The notes: generated by a model from the letters alone, not told the origin. A DNA stretch of 64,000 nt from JABDCD01 sp964469525 (GCA_964469525.1 CAYXYU010000004.1:1-64000); one strand, 5' to 3'; counted from the stretch's first letter, positions 8,106-17,661 are shown. Program-made: numbers and translations.

Positions 8106-8423
8106 ATGTTCTCCAAGCTGGCATTCCTGATTACCGCGCTTGAAGTGGCCATTGTCGCCGGAGGCTTCTTTCTCGAGTCGCAGCATATCGTCTATACCGC
8201 GCTGATCTACGGCTCGCCTTTCTATATCGTGATGACCATCCTGGGCCCGGATTCGGTGCTAAGCAGCGGCAATCCGATTTTCCTCGCCCTGTTCGCCTTC
8301 CATATCCTTAAGTATTTCATCATCTTCCGCGCCCAGATTTCCGACGCACCCAATATGCTGCGCTACCTTGCCATCGGCTTGGAAGGCATCTATCTCGTCG
8401 TCAGCGGCTATTACATCAATTAG
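8106..8423 (+). CDS. Small inner-membrane protein, unknown function
   Basis: 105 residues, almost entirely hydrophobic, with probably four membrane helices: about 5-25, 32-48, 58-75 and 83-103. I see no family motif. Its 3' end overlaps the convergent MFS gene by 8 bases. Good third-position GC supports coding. The ribosome-binding site is weak (TGGGAAC). Confidence 0.65.
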   Translation: MFSKLAFLITALEVAIVAGGFFLESQHIVYTALIYGSPFYIVMTILGPDSVLSSGNPIFLALFAFHILKYFIIFRAQISDAPNMLRYLAIGLEGIYLVVSGYYIN

Positions 8424-9687
8424 CAGCCCGCCAGGCCAGCGGGGAACGATGCTGGTCCCGGTAGAAGTAAAGCGCGGTCAGCGACGCCACCGTACAGGCG
8501 ATGACATACCAGGCGATGGAAGCGTTGCTGCCGGTCGTGCGGATCAGCCACTCGCAGACGAACGGCGCCGTGCCGCCGAACATCGCGGCACTCAGGTTAT
8601 AGGAGATGGCCATGCCGGTGGCGCGCACCGAGGTCGGGAACAGTTCGACCAGCAGCGAGGCCACCGGGCCGAGATAGACCCCCACCACCAGCGTGAACAG
8701 TCCCTGCGCCAGGGCAACGGTGGCAAAGGAGGCTCCGGGCACGAAGTGAGAAAACAGCGGATAGGTGATAAGCATCATCGCCAGCGCTGCGCCCATCATC
8801 ACCGGCTTGCGGCCGATGCGGTCCGACAAATGCGCCGCCGGCAGGTAGGCGAGCATCATGATCGTCATGTTGATGACGTTCAGCCACAGCGCCTCCTGCG
8901 TGGAGAGCCCCAGCTGCTTGTAGGAGAAGCTGATGAAATAGATGGCGATCAGGTAAAACGGCATGGTGACCGTCATGTAGATGGCGAATCCCTGCAGGAT
9001 CTCCCAGGGGTGCTGGCGTATTGCCTCCTTGAGCGGAGCTTTGGACAGGTGCCCTTCCTGCCGCGCCTGCGCGTACACCGGGCTTTCGCCGCAATGGGTG
9101 CGGATATAAAAGCCGATGAAGCCGATGGCAACCCCGAGGATGAAGGGGATGCGCCAGCCCCATTCGGTAAAGGCTTCCTCGCCGAGCGCCGCCATGAAGC
9201 CCTGCACCACCAGCACCCCGAGCAGGAAGCCCATATTAAGGCTGATCAGCGTCGCCGACCCGGCGACCCCGCGGCGGTGCGGCGGCGAATGCTCGACGAT
9301 ATAGGTGATGGAGCTGGAAAACTCGCCGCCGAGCGACAGCCCCTGCAGCAGACGGATCACGGTGAGTAATATCGGCGCCAGGATGCCGATTTCGGCATAG
9401 GTCGGCAGGATGCCGATGCATCCCGTAGGCACCGCCATCATCAGCACGGCGATTACCATCGCCGCCTTGCGGCCATACGCATCGCCGATCCAGCCGAACA
9501 GGATGCCGCCCAGCGGGCGAATGATGAAGCCGGCGGCGAACACGCCGTAAGTGGCCAGCAGCTGCACGGTCGGATCGCCCGCCGGGAAGAACAGGCGGGA
9601 AAGCAGCCATGCCATCTGGCCATAGAGGGCATAATCATACCACTCCAGCCCGTTGCCGATCATGCCTGAGACGAGGACTTTGCGCAT
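8416..9687 (-). CDS. Major facilitator superfamily transporter (metabolite:H+ symporter subfamily)
   Basis: Starts at the ATG at 9687, which has AAGGAG four bases ahead; an in-frame ATG 15 bases upstream is less well placed. About 423 residues with 12 helices. It opens VLVSGMIGNGLEWYDYALYG, a start typical of the MHS branch (ProP, KgtP, ShiA), and has the loop motif GWIGDAYGRKAA. Later come HLSDRIGRKPVM and LFPTSVRATGMAISYN. Known substrates include proline, betaine, 2-oxoglutarate, citrate and shikimate, and I cannot choose among them. Confidence 0.85.
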   Translation of the reverse strand: MRKVLVSGMIGNGLEWYDYALYGQMAWLLSRLFFPAGDPTVQLLATYGVFAAGFIIRPLGGILFGWIGDAYGRKAAMVIAVLMMAVPTGCIGILPTYAEIGILAPILLTVIRLLQGLSLGGEFSSSITYIVEHSPPHRRGVAGSATLISLNMGFLLGVLVVQGFMAALGEEAFTEWGWRIPFILGVAIGFIGFYIRTHCGESPVYAQARQEGHLSKAPLKEAIRQHPWEILQGFAIYMTVTMPFYLIAIYFISFSYKQLGLSTQEALWLNVINMTIMMLAYLPAAHLSDRIGRKPVMMGAALAMMLITYPLFSHFVPGASFATVALAQGLFTLVVGVYLGPVASLLVELFPTSVRATGMAISYNLSAAMFGGTAPFVCEWLIRTTGSNASIAWYVIACTVASLTALYFYRDQHRSPLAWRAAN

Positions 9688-9700
9688 TCTGCTCCTTGTC

Positions 9701-9740
9701 ATTCCCGCCCCGCCTGCGCGGGACAAACTTCGGCGGGAAT
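9701..9740. repeat. REP-like palindrome upstream of the MFS gene
   Basis: ATTCCCGCC (9701-9709) pairs with GGCGGGAAT (9732-9740), with an inner CCCGC-CTGC-GCGGG hairpin. It resembles the CATTCCCGC-type intergenic palindromes common in proteobacteria and lies 13 bases upstream of the MFS start codon. The remainder of the gap up to 10101 (9688-10101) has no gene. It contains only a 10-codon frame (9914-9946) with a strong GGAGG site. Confidence 0.55.
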
Positions 9741-10101
9741 TCATTTCAAAATATTTTTTCTTACAAATGGATGCTCGGGTCAAGCTCGGGGATATAATCA
9801 GGAAGCGCCTTCAGCCACACGCCTTTGCCCCTTCCCGGTCATTCCGGTTGGTCTTACAGTCAGACGGTGCATAAGGGATCAGCGCAGAGAAACAGATTAC
9901 GGAGGATCACACAATGTCACATAATTTCAGGTTTTCTGTAGCATGAATTGGGCTAAACCGTTGGATTATATATATCCGCATAACGCAAAAGCGTGTTCCA
10001 ACGGGTATGAAACGCATTGAAACGATGCCGAACACGGTGCAAACGCCGCGAAACCGGGAGGAAATACAGGAAAAAACACAGAAACGTTAGCGAATGGTAG
10101 C

Positions 10102-11199
10102 CTAAGCGTCCGGCCGGTCGCCCAGCCACACCTTCTGCCCCTTCCTGCGCTCGGAGTCGGATTTGAGCTGGCCGCAGGCGGCCATGATGTCCTCGCCGCG
10201 CGTCTTTCTTACCGGCGAGGAATAGCCGGCATCGTTGATGATGCGGGCGAAGGAATGGATGCGGTTGTTGCTGGAGGTTTCGTATTTCGCGCCCGGCCAT
10301 GGGTTCCAGGGAATCAGGTTGACCTTGGCCGGAATGCCTTTGAGCAGCCGCACCAGTTCGCGCGCATCCGTATCGGAATCGTTGACGCCTTTCAGCATCA
10401 CATACTCGAAGGTGATGCGCCGTGCGTTGGACGCACCGGGATAATGGCGGCAGGCCTCCAGCAATTGCGCGATTGGGTATTTTTTATTCAGCGGCACCAG
10501 CTCGTCTCGCAAGTCGTCGCGCACCGCGTGCAGGGAAATGGCGAGATTCACATCGAGCTCGCGGCCGCAGCGTTCGATCATCGGCACTACGCCGGAAGTG
10601 GAAAGCGTGATGCGGCGCTTCGAGATGGCAATGCCTTCGTGGTCCATGATGATTTTCAGCGCCCGCGCCACGTTGTCGTAATTATAGAGCGGCTCGCCCA
10701 TGCCCATCATGACGATGTTGGTGAAGAGGCACTGCTCGCGCGGCTTGCCCCATTCAGAAAGCCCGTCACGTGCGATCATCACCTGGTTGATGATGTCGGC
10801 GGCGGTCAGGTTGCGCACGAGCGGCATGGTGCCCGTATGGCAGAAGCTGCAGGAGAGCGTGCAGCCGACCTGCGACGACACGCACAGCGCACCGCGATCC
10901 GCTTCCGGAATGAACACGGTTTCCACCTTGTTGCCGTCATTGAATTCAAGCAGCCATTTGCGCGTGTTGTCGAAAGAGATAAGCGCCTTGTCGATCTTCG
11001 GCCGCTCGATGGAAAAATGCTCGGCCAGCAGCCCGTGCTGATCCTTGGCGATGGTCGTCATCTGCGTGAAGTCGGTGGCGCCTTTCGTATACACCCAATG
11101 CCAGATCTGCCTGGCGCGAAACGCCGGCAGGCCATGCGCTTTCAGCTTGTCCGCCAGCTCCGGAAGCGTCAGCCCGATGATGGGAGTCTTTTCACTCAT
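10102..11199 (-). CDS. rlmN: Dual-specificity 23S rRNA/tRNA adenine-C2 methyltransferase
   Basis: A 365-residue radical-SAM enzyme. The cluster motif C113-x3-C117-x2-C120 is in GCTLSCSFCHTG, followed by NIVMMGMGEPLYNYDNV. The conserved C-terminal cysteine is in IMAACGQL (about 346). RlmN methylates A2503 of 23S rRNA and A37 of some tRNAs through a methyl-cysteine intermediate. Length and motifs are normal. The start overlaps the upstream regulator gene by 4 bases (ATGA), so the two are translationally coupled. Confidence 0.95.
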   Translation of the reverse strand: MSEKTPIIGLTLPELADKLKAHGLPAFRARQIWHWVYTKGATDFTQMTTIAKDQHGLLAEHFSIERPKIDKALISFDNTRKWLLEFNDGNKVETVFIPEADRGALCVSSQVGCTLSCSFCHTGTMPLVRNLTAADIINQVMIARDGLSEWGKPREQCLFTNIVMMGMGEPLYNYDNVARALKIIMDHEGIAISKRRITLSTSGVVPMIERCGRELDVNLAISLHAVRDDLRDELVPLNKKYPIAQLLEACRHYPGASNARRITFEYVMLKGVNDSDTDARELVRLLKGIPAKVNLIPWNPWPGAKYETSSNNRIHSFARIINDAGYSSPVRKTRGEDIMAACGQLKSDSERRKGQKVWLGDRPDA

Positions 11200-11765
11200 A
11201 TCGCCAATCTATAACCGCCCTCAATGGCGGCAATCACGTGCTCGTCGCCGCCCAGCTCGCGGAACTTGCCGCGCAGGCGATACATATGCGTCTCGAGCGT
11301 ATGGGTGTCGAGCGCGGCGTCGATTCCCCATACCTCCTTCAGCAATTTTTCCCTGGTCATCCCTTTTGCGCCTGCCGCTTTCAGGCACTGCAACAGTTTC
11401 ACTTCCTTATCGGTAAGGCTCACATCCTTTTCCGTTCCTGTATGCGCCAGGCGTTTCTGCCTGAGCCACACAACATAGTTCCCCAGCGCCAGCGTTTCCC
11501 CGGCGGGCGCGGCCAGTGCCGCCGCCATATCGGCCAGCAGATCCATCATCCGGACGGGGCGCCGTGTCACTTCCAGCACCGGGCAGCCATAATCCCCCCC
11601 GGCCTGGTCGGTTACCACCAGCACGGCAGGGGCTTCAAGGGAATGAACCGCGCCCGCATGTTCAGCAATGCGGCAGTCCAGCGCCAGCTGCTCTCTCACC
11701 TGCTCGGCCAGGGCATGGGTGAAATCCTTATTCCGGCTGACCAGCCAGACGGTAGGAGACGCCAT
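11196..11765 (-). CDS. OmpR/PhoB-type winged-helix regulator with degenerate receiver
   Basis: 189 residues. The C-terminal half (about 95-188) is an OmpR/PhoB winged-helix DNA-binding domain (LTDKEVKLLQCLKAA, TLETHMYRLRGKFRELG, EGGYRLAI). The N-terminal half has receiver-like strands, with an aspartate after VLVVT (Asp53) where the phosphoacceptor should be. The usual acidic pair near residue 10 is replaced by RNKD, and the KP switch lysine reads RP. It therefore probably works without normal phosphorylation. It overlaps rlmN by 4 bases. The target genes are unknown. Confidence 0.75.
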   Translation of the reverse strand: MASPTVWLVSRNKDFTHALAEQVREQLALDCRIAEHAGAVHSLEAPAVLVVTDQAGGDYGCPVLEVTRRPVRMMDLLADMAAALAAPAGETLALGNYVVWLRQKRLAHTGTEKDVSLTDKEVKLLQCLKAAGAKGMTREKLLKEVWGIDAALDTHTLETHMYRLRGKFRELGGDEHVIAAIEGGYRLAI

Positions 11766-11837
11766 AAATACCTACATTTTCCGCGCATGATGTAGTATGA
11801 ATCAGGCGATTTCGCAAGGCAAGGATAGGAACACCCC

Positions 11838-12914
11838 GTGACGACCCCAGGCACGATCAGTCAGGCTCATCTCGCCGCCGCGCGCGCGGTCGACAGCCTG
11901 CGCCGCCAGTTACCCATTGTTTTTATGGAGGATAATCGCAAGATGACCGGCGCAGTCCCGGTCGAGGGATTGACTCTCGGCCTGCTGGAGGCACTGCATG
12001 CCCTGCCGCAAAGCCGACTGCAACTGCTCATCACCGCCGCCCGCGCGCGGCATCTCAGGCTTGAGGCACCCAGCGCCGGCACCGTGCGCATCGATGCGCA
12101 AAACCTGTCCCTTTCCCTGCTGCATACGCTGGCCGACCCGCTGGCCGACCCGGCTGCCGTTCCTGCATTAACCGCATCTGCCGCCACACCGGCGCAGGAG
12201 ATGCTGCTGACACTTACCAAATACGCCGCGCTGCTGCCGGCGGTCCTGCTGGTAGAAAGCGCGACGCTGCCTGCGGATTGGACGCGGATCGCGATGCAGG
12301 ACGTGCAGGGGTACTGGCGTAACCCGCAACTCGATATCGTGCCGCTGGCGCAGGCCGCCCTGCCAATCGCCGGAGCCGAGCAGGCTACCGTCACCTGTTT
12401 CCGTGAACGCCATGGTACCAGCGTGCATCTGGCGCTGAGTTTCGGTGATCTGTCCAAAAGCGAGTCGCCGCTTGTCCGTGTCCATTCCTCCTGCATCACC
12501 GGCGATATTTTGGGGAGCCTGCGCTGCGACTGCGGCGACCAGCTGAAGCTCGCCATCGCCCGGCTGGCAGAAAGCGGGGGCCTGTTGTTGTATCTGCACC
12601 AGGAAGGCCGCGGGATCGGCATCGCCAACAAGCTGCGCGCCTACCGGCTGCAGGAGCGCGGGGTTGATACCTACGAGGCCAATGCCTTGCTCGGCTTCGC
12701 GGAGGATGAACGCGATTTTGCCATTGCTGGCGCGTTGCTTACAAAACTCGGGGTAACGAAAATCCGCCTACTCACCAACAATCCTCACAAGCTGGTGGCA
12801 GTGGAAAAAACCGGGATTGCCATTGTCGAGCGCGTGCCGCTGGTCGTTCCGTCCGGCGCGCATAATCATGGCTACCTCGAAGCCAAGGCGAAGAAGTCGG
12901 GACACTTGTTCTGA
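11838..12914 (+). CDS. ribA: GTP cyclohydrolase II (with N-terminal extension)
   Basis: 358 residues. The catalytic domain spans about 185-358. Zinc ligands Cys219, Cys230 and Cys232 are in SSCITGDILGSLRCDCGDQL, and HQEGRGIGIANKLRAY and LLTNNPHKL follow. It opens the imidazole ring of GTP, the first step of riboflavin synthesis. Residues 1-180 look like a shrunken relative of the DHBP synthase (RibB) half and lack its active-site motifs, as in several alphaproteobacterial RibA proteins. It is monocistronic and abuts the convergent TAXI gene with no gap. Confidence 0.92.
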   Translation: MTTPGTISQAHLAAARAVDSLRRQLPIVFMEDNRKMTGAVPVEGLTLGLLEALHALPQSRLQLLITAARARHLRLEAPSAGTVRIDAQNLSLSLLHTLADPLADPAAVPALTASAATPAQEMLLTLTKYAALLPAVLLVESATLPADWTRIAMQDVQGYWRNPQLDIVPLAQAALPIAGAEQATVTCFRERHGTSVHLALSFGDLSKSESPLVRVHSSCITGDILGSLRCDCGDQLKLAIARLAESGGLLLYLHQEGRGIGIANKLRAYRLQERGVDTYEANALLGFAEDERDFAIAGALLTKLGVTKIRLLTNNPHKLVAVEKTGIAIVERVPLVVPSGAHNHGYLEAKAKKSGHLF

Positions 12915-13937
12915 TTATTTCTTCTTGCGGCTTTTCTTTTTTGTGGAAGGTTTTCTCTCCGGTTCATTGGCCTCTTGCTCCGGCACGGTCTCCGGCCAGG
13001 CGCAGCTATCCTTTTTCCATATGCCGGTGGTGGCGTCGAGATCAACTTCCTTCCATTTCGGATGCGCCTTCTCGCGCAACGCGGGCAGCGCCTTGCGCAA
13101 CGCCTTGGCCAGGCTGGCAATCGACTTGCAGCGCGACTTGTTTTCGGAAAAGTCGAACGCCACCAGCATTGCCTGGACGGCGATAGTCGGCACGCGCCGT
13201 TCGACGAAACGGTAATCGGCAGGAGTAATTTCCGCGGGCTTGTACTCTTCGAGCATCTTGGGATGGTCGAGCGGCAGGAAATGCACCTGGCTCAGCATGG
13301 CGGCATATTTCTTGTTCTCCGGCAGAGTCAGATCCTCAAGGTTCTTGAACAGCCGTACCGGCTTGCCGCCGACGAAAATCGCCGCGTCCAGATCACCTTT
13401 CAGCACCGCCACCACCCCCTGCGCAGGCGAGATTTTATGCGTTTCCTGTGGCTCAATATCCATCATCGAGAACAGGTTCGTGGCGGTCAGCATGTTGCCG
13501 CTGCCTTCCTCGCCGACCGCCACCCGCTTTCCTCTCAATTCATGAAACGAGCGGATGGTGCGCCGCGCCAGCACGTGCACCTCCTCGTTATAAAAGGGGA
13601 ATACCAGCCGCAGATTGCCAGCCATGCGCATCGATTCGGGATTCTGCGAGCGGCTCAGGAAACCGAGCACGTCCGACTGCACGATACCGAGCGCCGCGTT
13701 CTCCGTACTGTTGATACGCTTGATGTTGTCGATCGAGCCTTCCGAGGGCTTGACCTCGAGGCGGATGCGTGCCTTGGCCGCTGCCTGGGCGATATCCTTG
13801 CCGAACGCATAATAAGTGCCGGTCTTGGGGCCGGTGACAATGCCTAGCGTTTCTGCGCGGGCGGGTTGCGCAAGGGCGCCGGTCAGACATACCAGCGCTG
13901 TCGCCAATAGCCAATGGATGCGGAGAGAAAGGATCAC
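12915..13937 (-). CDS. TAXI-family TRAP transporter solute-binding protein (orphan)
   Basis: 340 residues. Signal peptide 1-28 is cleaved near ARA/ETLG. It opens with the TAXI motif GIVTGPKTGTYYAFGKDIA, and GVVAVLKGDLDAAIFVGGKP lies mid-protein. Such proteins bind organic acids or amino acids in the periplasm for TRAP uptake. No TRAP membrane genes are adjacent. The tail is strongly basic (STKKKSRKKK), which is unusual for a periplasmic binding protein. Confidence 0.82.
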   Translation of the reverse strand: MILSLRIHWLLATALVCLTGALAQPARAETLGIVTGPKTGTYYAFGKDIAQAAAKARIRLEVKPSEGSIDNIKRINSTENAALGIVQSDVLGFLSRSQNPESMRMAGNLRLVFPFYNEEVHVLARRTIRSFHELRGKRVAVGEEGSGNMLTATNLFSMMDIEPQETHKISPAQGVVAVLKGDLDAAIFVGGKPVRLFKNLEDLTLPENKKYAAMLSQVHFLPLDHPKMLEEYKPAEITPADYRFVERRVPTIAVQAMLVAFDFSENKSRCKSIASLAKALRKALPALREKAHPKWKEVDLDATTGIWKKDSCAWPETVPEQEANEPERKPSTKKKSRKKK

Positions 13938-13971
13938 GAGCCTGCTCGCTGCCGGTTAACGAATTCCGCCA

Positions 13972-14400
13972 TCAGTACTTGCTGATAATGGAAAGTAATT
14001 CCCGTCCCGCGTTGCTATCAATCTCCGAAACGGCTTTGATTTCCGTAATATGCTCATGTTCCGCCGGAATCTTCGCCAGCTGGCCGATAATGGCCTCCGA
14101 GTCGCCCTTCAGCACGATCATCTGGTTCGCGTCTTCCGCCAGCAACTCTCCGCCCGGCAGCGCTTCCGCCTGCGCCGGCCCGGGAGGAGCCGGACGTTGA
14201 AAAGAGGACTGCATGAGGAGGAGGATGCCCACGCTGGCAACGACACTGAGCAGCGCGCCGATTTTCCACAGGGATTTTTTCCCCCGCGGGCGCGGCGTAA
14301 TGAGGGCCAGCTTCGGATGCACCACTGCGGCTGATGGCGCGGGCGGGCGCCCAAGCTTGGGCTTCGGGACGGAATCAGTTATGGCAAGGGCGCTTTGCAT
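13972..14400 (-). CDS. Single-pass membrane protein, unknown function
   Basis: 142 residues. A Pro-rich basic cytoplasmic N-terminus (KPKLGRPPAPSAAV) is followed by one membrane helix at about 47-64 (IGALLSVVASVGILLLM). The C-terminal domain of about 75 residues has no recognised motif. It lies upstream of the TAXI gene on the same strand with 34 bases between them, so they may be co-transcribed. Confidence 0.6.
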   Translation of the reverse strand: MQSALAITDSVPKPKLGRPPAPSAAVVHPKLALITPRPRGKKSLWKIGALLSVVASVGILLLMQSSFQRPAPPGPAQAEALPGGELLAEDANQMIVLKGDSEAIIGQLAKIPAEHEHITEIKAVSEIDSNAGRELLSIISKY

Positions 14401-14546
14401 AAAGGAACGGTAAAATTTAATGGCGGCTTTACATACCCAACCGTGCGTTAATATACAATAGATTTTGTTAATCTTTCAAACGGAATCGGGGAAAACCGTT
14501 GCTTTTGCGCTCAAATACCATGATAACTGCGCAAGGTAACTGCCAA

Positions 14547-15893
14547 ATGACTGATGCTTTAGATATACTTAGCCGGTTGCTGAAAGAGGCGGGCGGCCAC
14601 GGGGCAGATGCCGCCGACGCCATCCTGTTCGAAACCACCGATGTGAGTACCGCGCGACGCATGCGAAAACCGGAAGGGCTGGAACGCTCGGAGAACAAGG
14701 CGTTGGGATTGCGGGCCTTCGTCGGACAGCGCCAGGCCATAGCTTCCTCCACCGATACCCATCCCGACGCGCTGGTTGAACTAGCTGAGCGGGCCGTCGC
14801 CATGGCGCGCGCGACGCCGCCCGATCCGGACAGCGCGCTGGCGCCGGAAACACTGCTCAGCCATGATGCGATGGACCTCGATCTGTTTGACGGTAACGAA
14901 CCGGGCACAGAGTGGCTGGCGGACCAATGCTGGCAGGCAGAAGAGGCGGCGCTGGCGGAGAAAGGTATCACCAACTCGGAAGGCGCCGATGCCGCTTACA
15001 GCCGGAACCGCACCAGCCTCGCCATTATGGCAGGCGGCAGACAACGCTTCGCGCGCAGCTACCGAAGTAGCATATTTTCCATTTCGGTATCGGTGCTGGC
15101 GGGCGAGGGCACCGGTATGGAGCGCGATTACGATTTCGCCACCGCGCGTCATCGCCGGGACCTGGAGGATGCTGCTGCCGTCGGCACCTCGGCAGCACGG
15201 CGGGCGCTGAAACGACTGCACGCCCGCAAACCTACAACGACCCAGGCACCGGTGGTGTTCGACCCGCGTGTCGGACGCAGCCTGCTTTCAGTGTTGGCCG
15301 GCGCCATTTCCGGCAGCGCCGTCGCGCGCGGATCGAGTTTTCTGAAAGACCGGCTGCATCAGGAAATTTTCGCCAAGGGCATCACCATCATCGACGACCC
15401 GCACATCCAACGCGGCCTCGGCTCCCGGCCGTTCGACGCCGAGGGTGTGAAGAACGAAAAACGCGCCATCGTGGAAAAAGGCACGCTGGCCACCTGGCTG
15501 CTTGACATGCGCAGCGCCAGCAAGCTCGGTATGACCACCACCGGCCATGCAGCGCGCGGCGTCGGCTCTCCCCCCTCTCCTTCTGCGACCAACCTGTACA
15601 TGGAAAAAGGTGAAGCGTCGCCGGAAGCCTTGATCAAGGATATCAAAAGCGGTTTGTACGTCACCGAGACCTTCGGCATGGGCATCAACACCACCACCGG
15701 CGATTACAGCCAGGGGGCGTGCGGTTTCTGGATCGAGAACGGCGAGATTGCCTGGCCGGTATCAGAGGTTACTATTGCCGGGCATCTTTCCGACATGTTC
15801 AGGCACCTGACCCCGGCCAATGACCTGGTATTCCGTTACGCCGCCAATGTGCCGACCCTGCGCGTGGAAACCATGACAGTGGCGGGCGCGTAA
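14547..15893 (+). CDS. pmbA: TldD/PmbA-family metalloprotease subunit
   Basis: 448 residues from the ATG at 14547; an upstream in-frame ATG at 14499 would add 16 residues and is less family-like. It matches PmbA/TldE along its length, with GTSAARRALKRL, PVVFDPRVGRSLLSVLAGAISGSAVARGSSF and a C-terminal GDYSQGACGFWIENGEI. TldD/E proteases process microcins and antitoxins in E. coli. PmbA lacks the zinc ligands carried by TldD, and no tldD is in the window. It is the first gene of the lipid A cluster, a common alphaproteobacterial arrangement. Confidence 0.9.
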   Translation: MTDALDILSRLLKEAGGHGADAADAILFETTDVSTARRMRKPEGLERSENKALGLRAFVGQRQAIASSTDTHPDALVELAERAVAMARATPPDPDSALAPETLLSHDAMDLDLFDGNEPGTEWLADQCWQAEEAALAEKGITNSEGADAAYSRNRTSLAIMAGGRQRFARSYRSSIFSISVSVLAGEGTGMERDYDFATARHRRDLEDAAAVGTSAARRALKRLHARKPTTTQAPVVFDPRVGRSLLSVLAGAISGSAVARGSSFLKDRLHQEIFAKGITIIDDPHIQRGLGSRPFDAEGVKNEKRAIVEKGTLATWLLDMRSASKLGMTTTGHAARGVGSPPSPSATNLYMEKGEASPEALIKDIKSGLYVTETFGMGINTTTGDYSQGACGFWIENGEIAWPVSEVTIAGHLSDMFRHLTPANDLVFRYAANVPTLRVETMTVAGA

Positions 15894-15894
15894 G

Positions 15895-17661
15895 ATGGCC
15901 ATCCGGATCACGCAGCATAAGGCTTCCGTCCTGATCCGGCGACTGCTGCATGAGCATATTCGCCCTTACCGCAAGCAGCTTATGCTCGCCGTTTTCTGCA
16001 TGCTGCTGGTCGCTATCACCACCGCCACCAACGCGCTGCTGATGCAGCCCGCGCTCGACCAGATCTTTATTCAGCGGGATCGCCGCATGCTGATGCTGAT
16101 CCCGCTGGCGGTGCTCATCGTCACCTCCATTGGCGCGCTCGGCAATTACGGCAATACGGTGAACATGCGCTATATCGGCCAGCGCATCGTCGCCGATATG
16201 CAGACGCGGCTGTTCGCGCACCTGATGCAAAGCGATATCGGCCTGTTCCACGCCCAGGCTTCGGGGCGGCTGATCTCGCGCTTCACCAACGACATCGCGC
16301 TCCTGCGCAACGCCTTCACCACAGTGCTGACCGCGCTTGCCAAGGAGTCGCTGTCACTGGTGTTCCTGGTCGGGGTCATGTTCTACCAGAACGTCACCCT
16401 GTCGCTCCTGGCGCTGATCGTGTTCCCGGTCGCCATCTATCCACTGATCCGGCTCGGCAAGCGCATGCGCCGCATCTCCGACTCGACGCAAAACGAGATG
16501 GGCGAATTCACCGCCGCGCTCGATGAGGTCTTCTCCGGCGTGCGTACCGTCAAATCCTATAATCGTGAACAGTTCGAGATCAGGCGCGCAGGCGGCATCA
16601 TCGAGTCGCTGTTTGGACTTTATTATAAGGCGGCGCGCACCCAGGCCAAGGCGGCGCCGATGATGGAGATATTGAGCGGCGTATCGATTGCCGCCGTCAT
16701 CTGGTATGGCGGCTTCCAGGTGCTCGACGGGCAGACCACGCCCGGCGCCTTCTTCTCCTTCATCGCCGCCTTCCTGATGGCCTATAAGCCGGTACGTTCG
16801 ATGGCGGGACTGAATGGGGTCTTACAGGAAGGGCTCGCCGCCGCCAGCCGCCTGTTCAACGTGCTCGACACGCCGGCCGTCATCGCCGATAAACCGGATG
16901 CGAAGCCGCTCATGGTAAGCCGGGGACAGATCGTCTATGACCGCGTCACTTTCCAGTACGAGGGCGACAGCGCCGGGGTGGAGCAGGTCAGCCTCGAGGT
17001 TCCGGCGGGGAAAACCGCAGCGCTGGTCGGGCTGTCGGGCGGGGGCAAATCGACGCTGATGAACCTGCTGCTGCGTTTCTATGATGTAAATGACGGCCGC
17101 ATCCTGATCGACGGGCAGGACATACGCAGTGTGACGCTGCACAGCCTGCGCCAGGCGATGGCCTTCGTGCCGCAGGAATCGATGCTGTTCGACGACACAG
17201 TGCGCGCCAACATCGCCTATGGCCGCGAAGGCGCCTCCGATGCCGAGATCATCGAAGCGGCGAAGAATGCCGCCGCCGACGAGTTCATCCGCGAACTGCC
17301 GCAGGGCTACGATACTGTCATCGGCTCGCACGGTGTGCGGCTGTCGGGTGGGCAGCGCCAGCGCCTTGCCATCGCCCGCGCCATGCTGAAAAATGCCCCG
17401 ATTCTGCTGCTTGATGAAGCCACTTCCTCGCTCGATAACGAATCCGAGCGCAGCATTCAGCAGGCGCTTTCGCGCCTCATGCGCGGTCGCACCACGCTGG
17501 TCATCGCCCACCGTCTCACGACCATCGCCGGCGCGGATGTAATTTACGTTGTCGAGGGCGGGCGCATCATCGAAAGCGGCAGCCATCAGGAGCTGATGGC
17601 GCGCAAGGGAAAATACTATCATCTCTATGCCCAGAATTTTGCCGTGGAGCAGGCGGTTTAA
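15895..17661 (+). CDS. MsbA-like ABC exporter (fused membrane and ATPase domains)
   Basis: 588 residues. Six membrane helices span about 20-300. The nucleotide-binding domain follows, with Walker A GLSGGGKST (about 379-387), signature LSGGQRQR (about 483) and Walker B ILLLDEATSSLD (about 502-513), then the H-loop AHRL. The size and neighbours (DUF374 acyltransferase, waaA, lpxK, lpxL) point to lipid A/lipid export across the inner membrane, as for MsbA. It starts 1 base after pmbA ends and abuts the DUF374 gene. Confidence 0.88.
   Translation: MAIRITQHKASVLIRRLLHEHIRPYRKQLMLAVFCMLLVAITTATNALLMQPALDQIFIQRDRRMLMLIPLAVLIVTSIGALGNYGNTVNMRYIGQRIVADMQTRLFAHLMQSDIGLFHAQASGRLISRFTNDIALLRNAFTTVLTALAKESLSLVFLVGVMFYQNVTLSLLALIVFPVAIYPLIRLGKRMRRISDSTQNEMGEFTAALDEVFSGVRTVKSYNREQFEIRRAGGIIESLFGLYYKAARTQAKAAPMMEILSGVSIAAVIWYGGFQVLDGQTTPGAFFSFIAAFLMAYKPVRSMAGLNGVLQEGLAAASRLFNVLDTPAVIADKPDAKPLMVSRGQIVYDRVTFQYEGDSAGVEQVSLEVPAGKTAALVGLSGGGKSTLMNLLLRFYDVNDGRILIDGQDIRSVTLHSLRQAMAFVPQESMLFDDTVRANIAYGREGASDAEIIEAAKNAAADEFIRELPQGYDTVIGSHGVRLSGGQRQRLAIARAMLKNAPILLLDEATSSLDNESERSIQQALSRLMRGRTTLVIAHRLTTIAGADVIYVVEGGRIIESGSHQELMARKGKYYHLYAQNFAVEQAV

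Noticed and set aside
7972..8129. 52-codon plus-strand frame overlapping the start of the small membrane protein gene
   Set aside because: Poor ribosome-binding site, mixed codon bias and a 24-base overlap with a better-supported gene.
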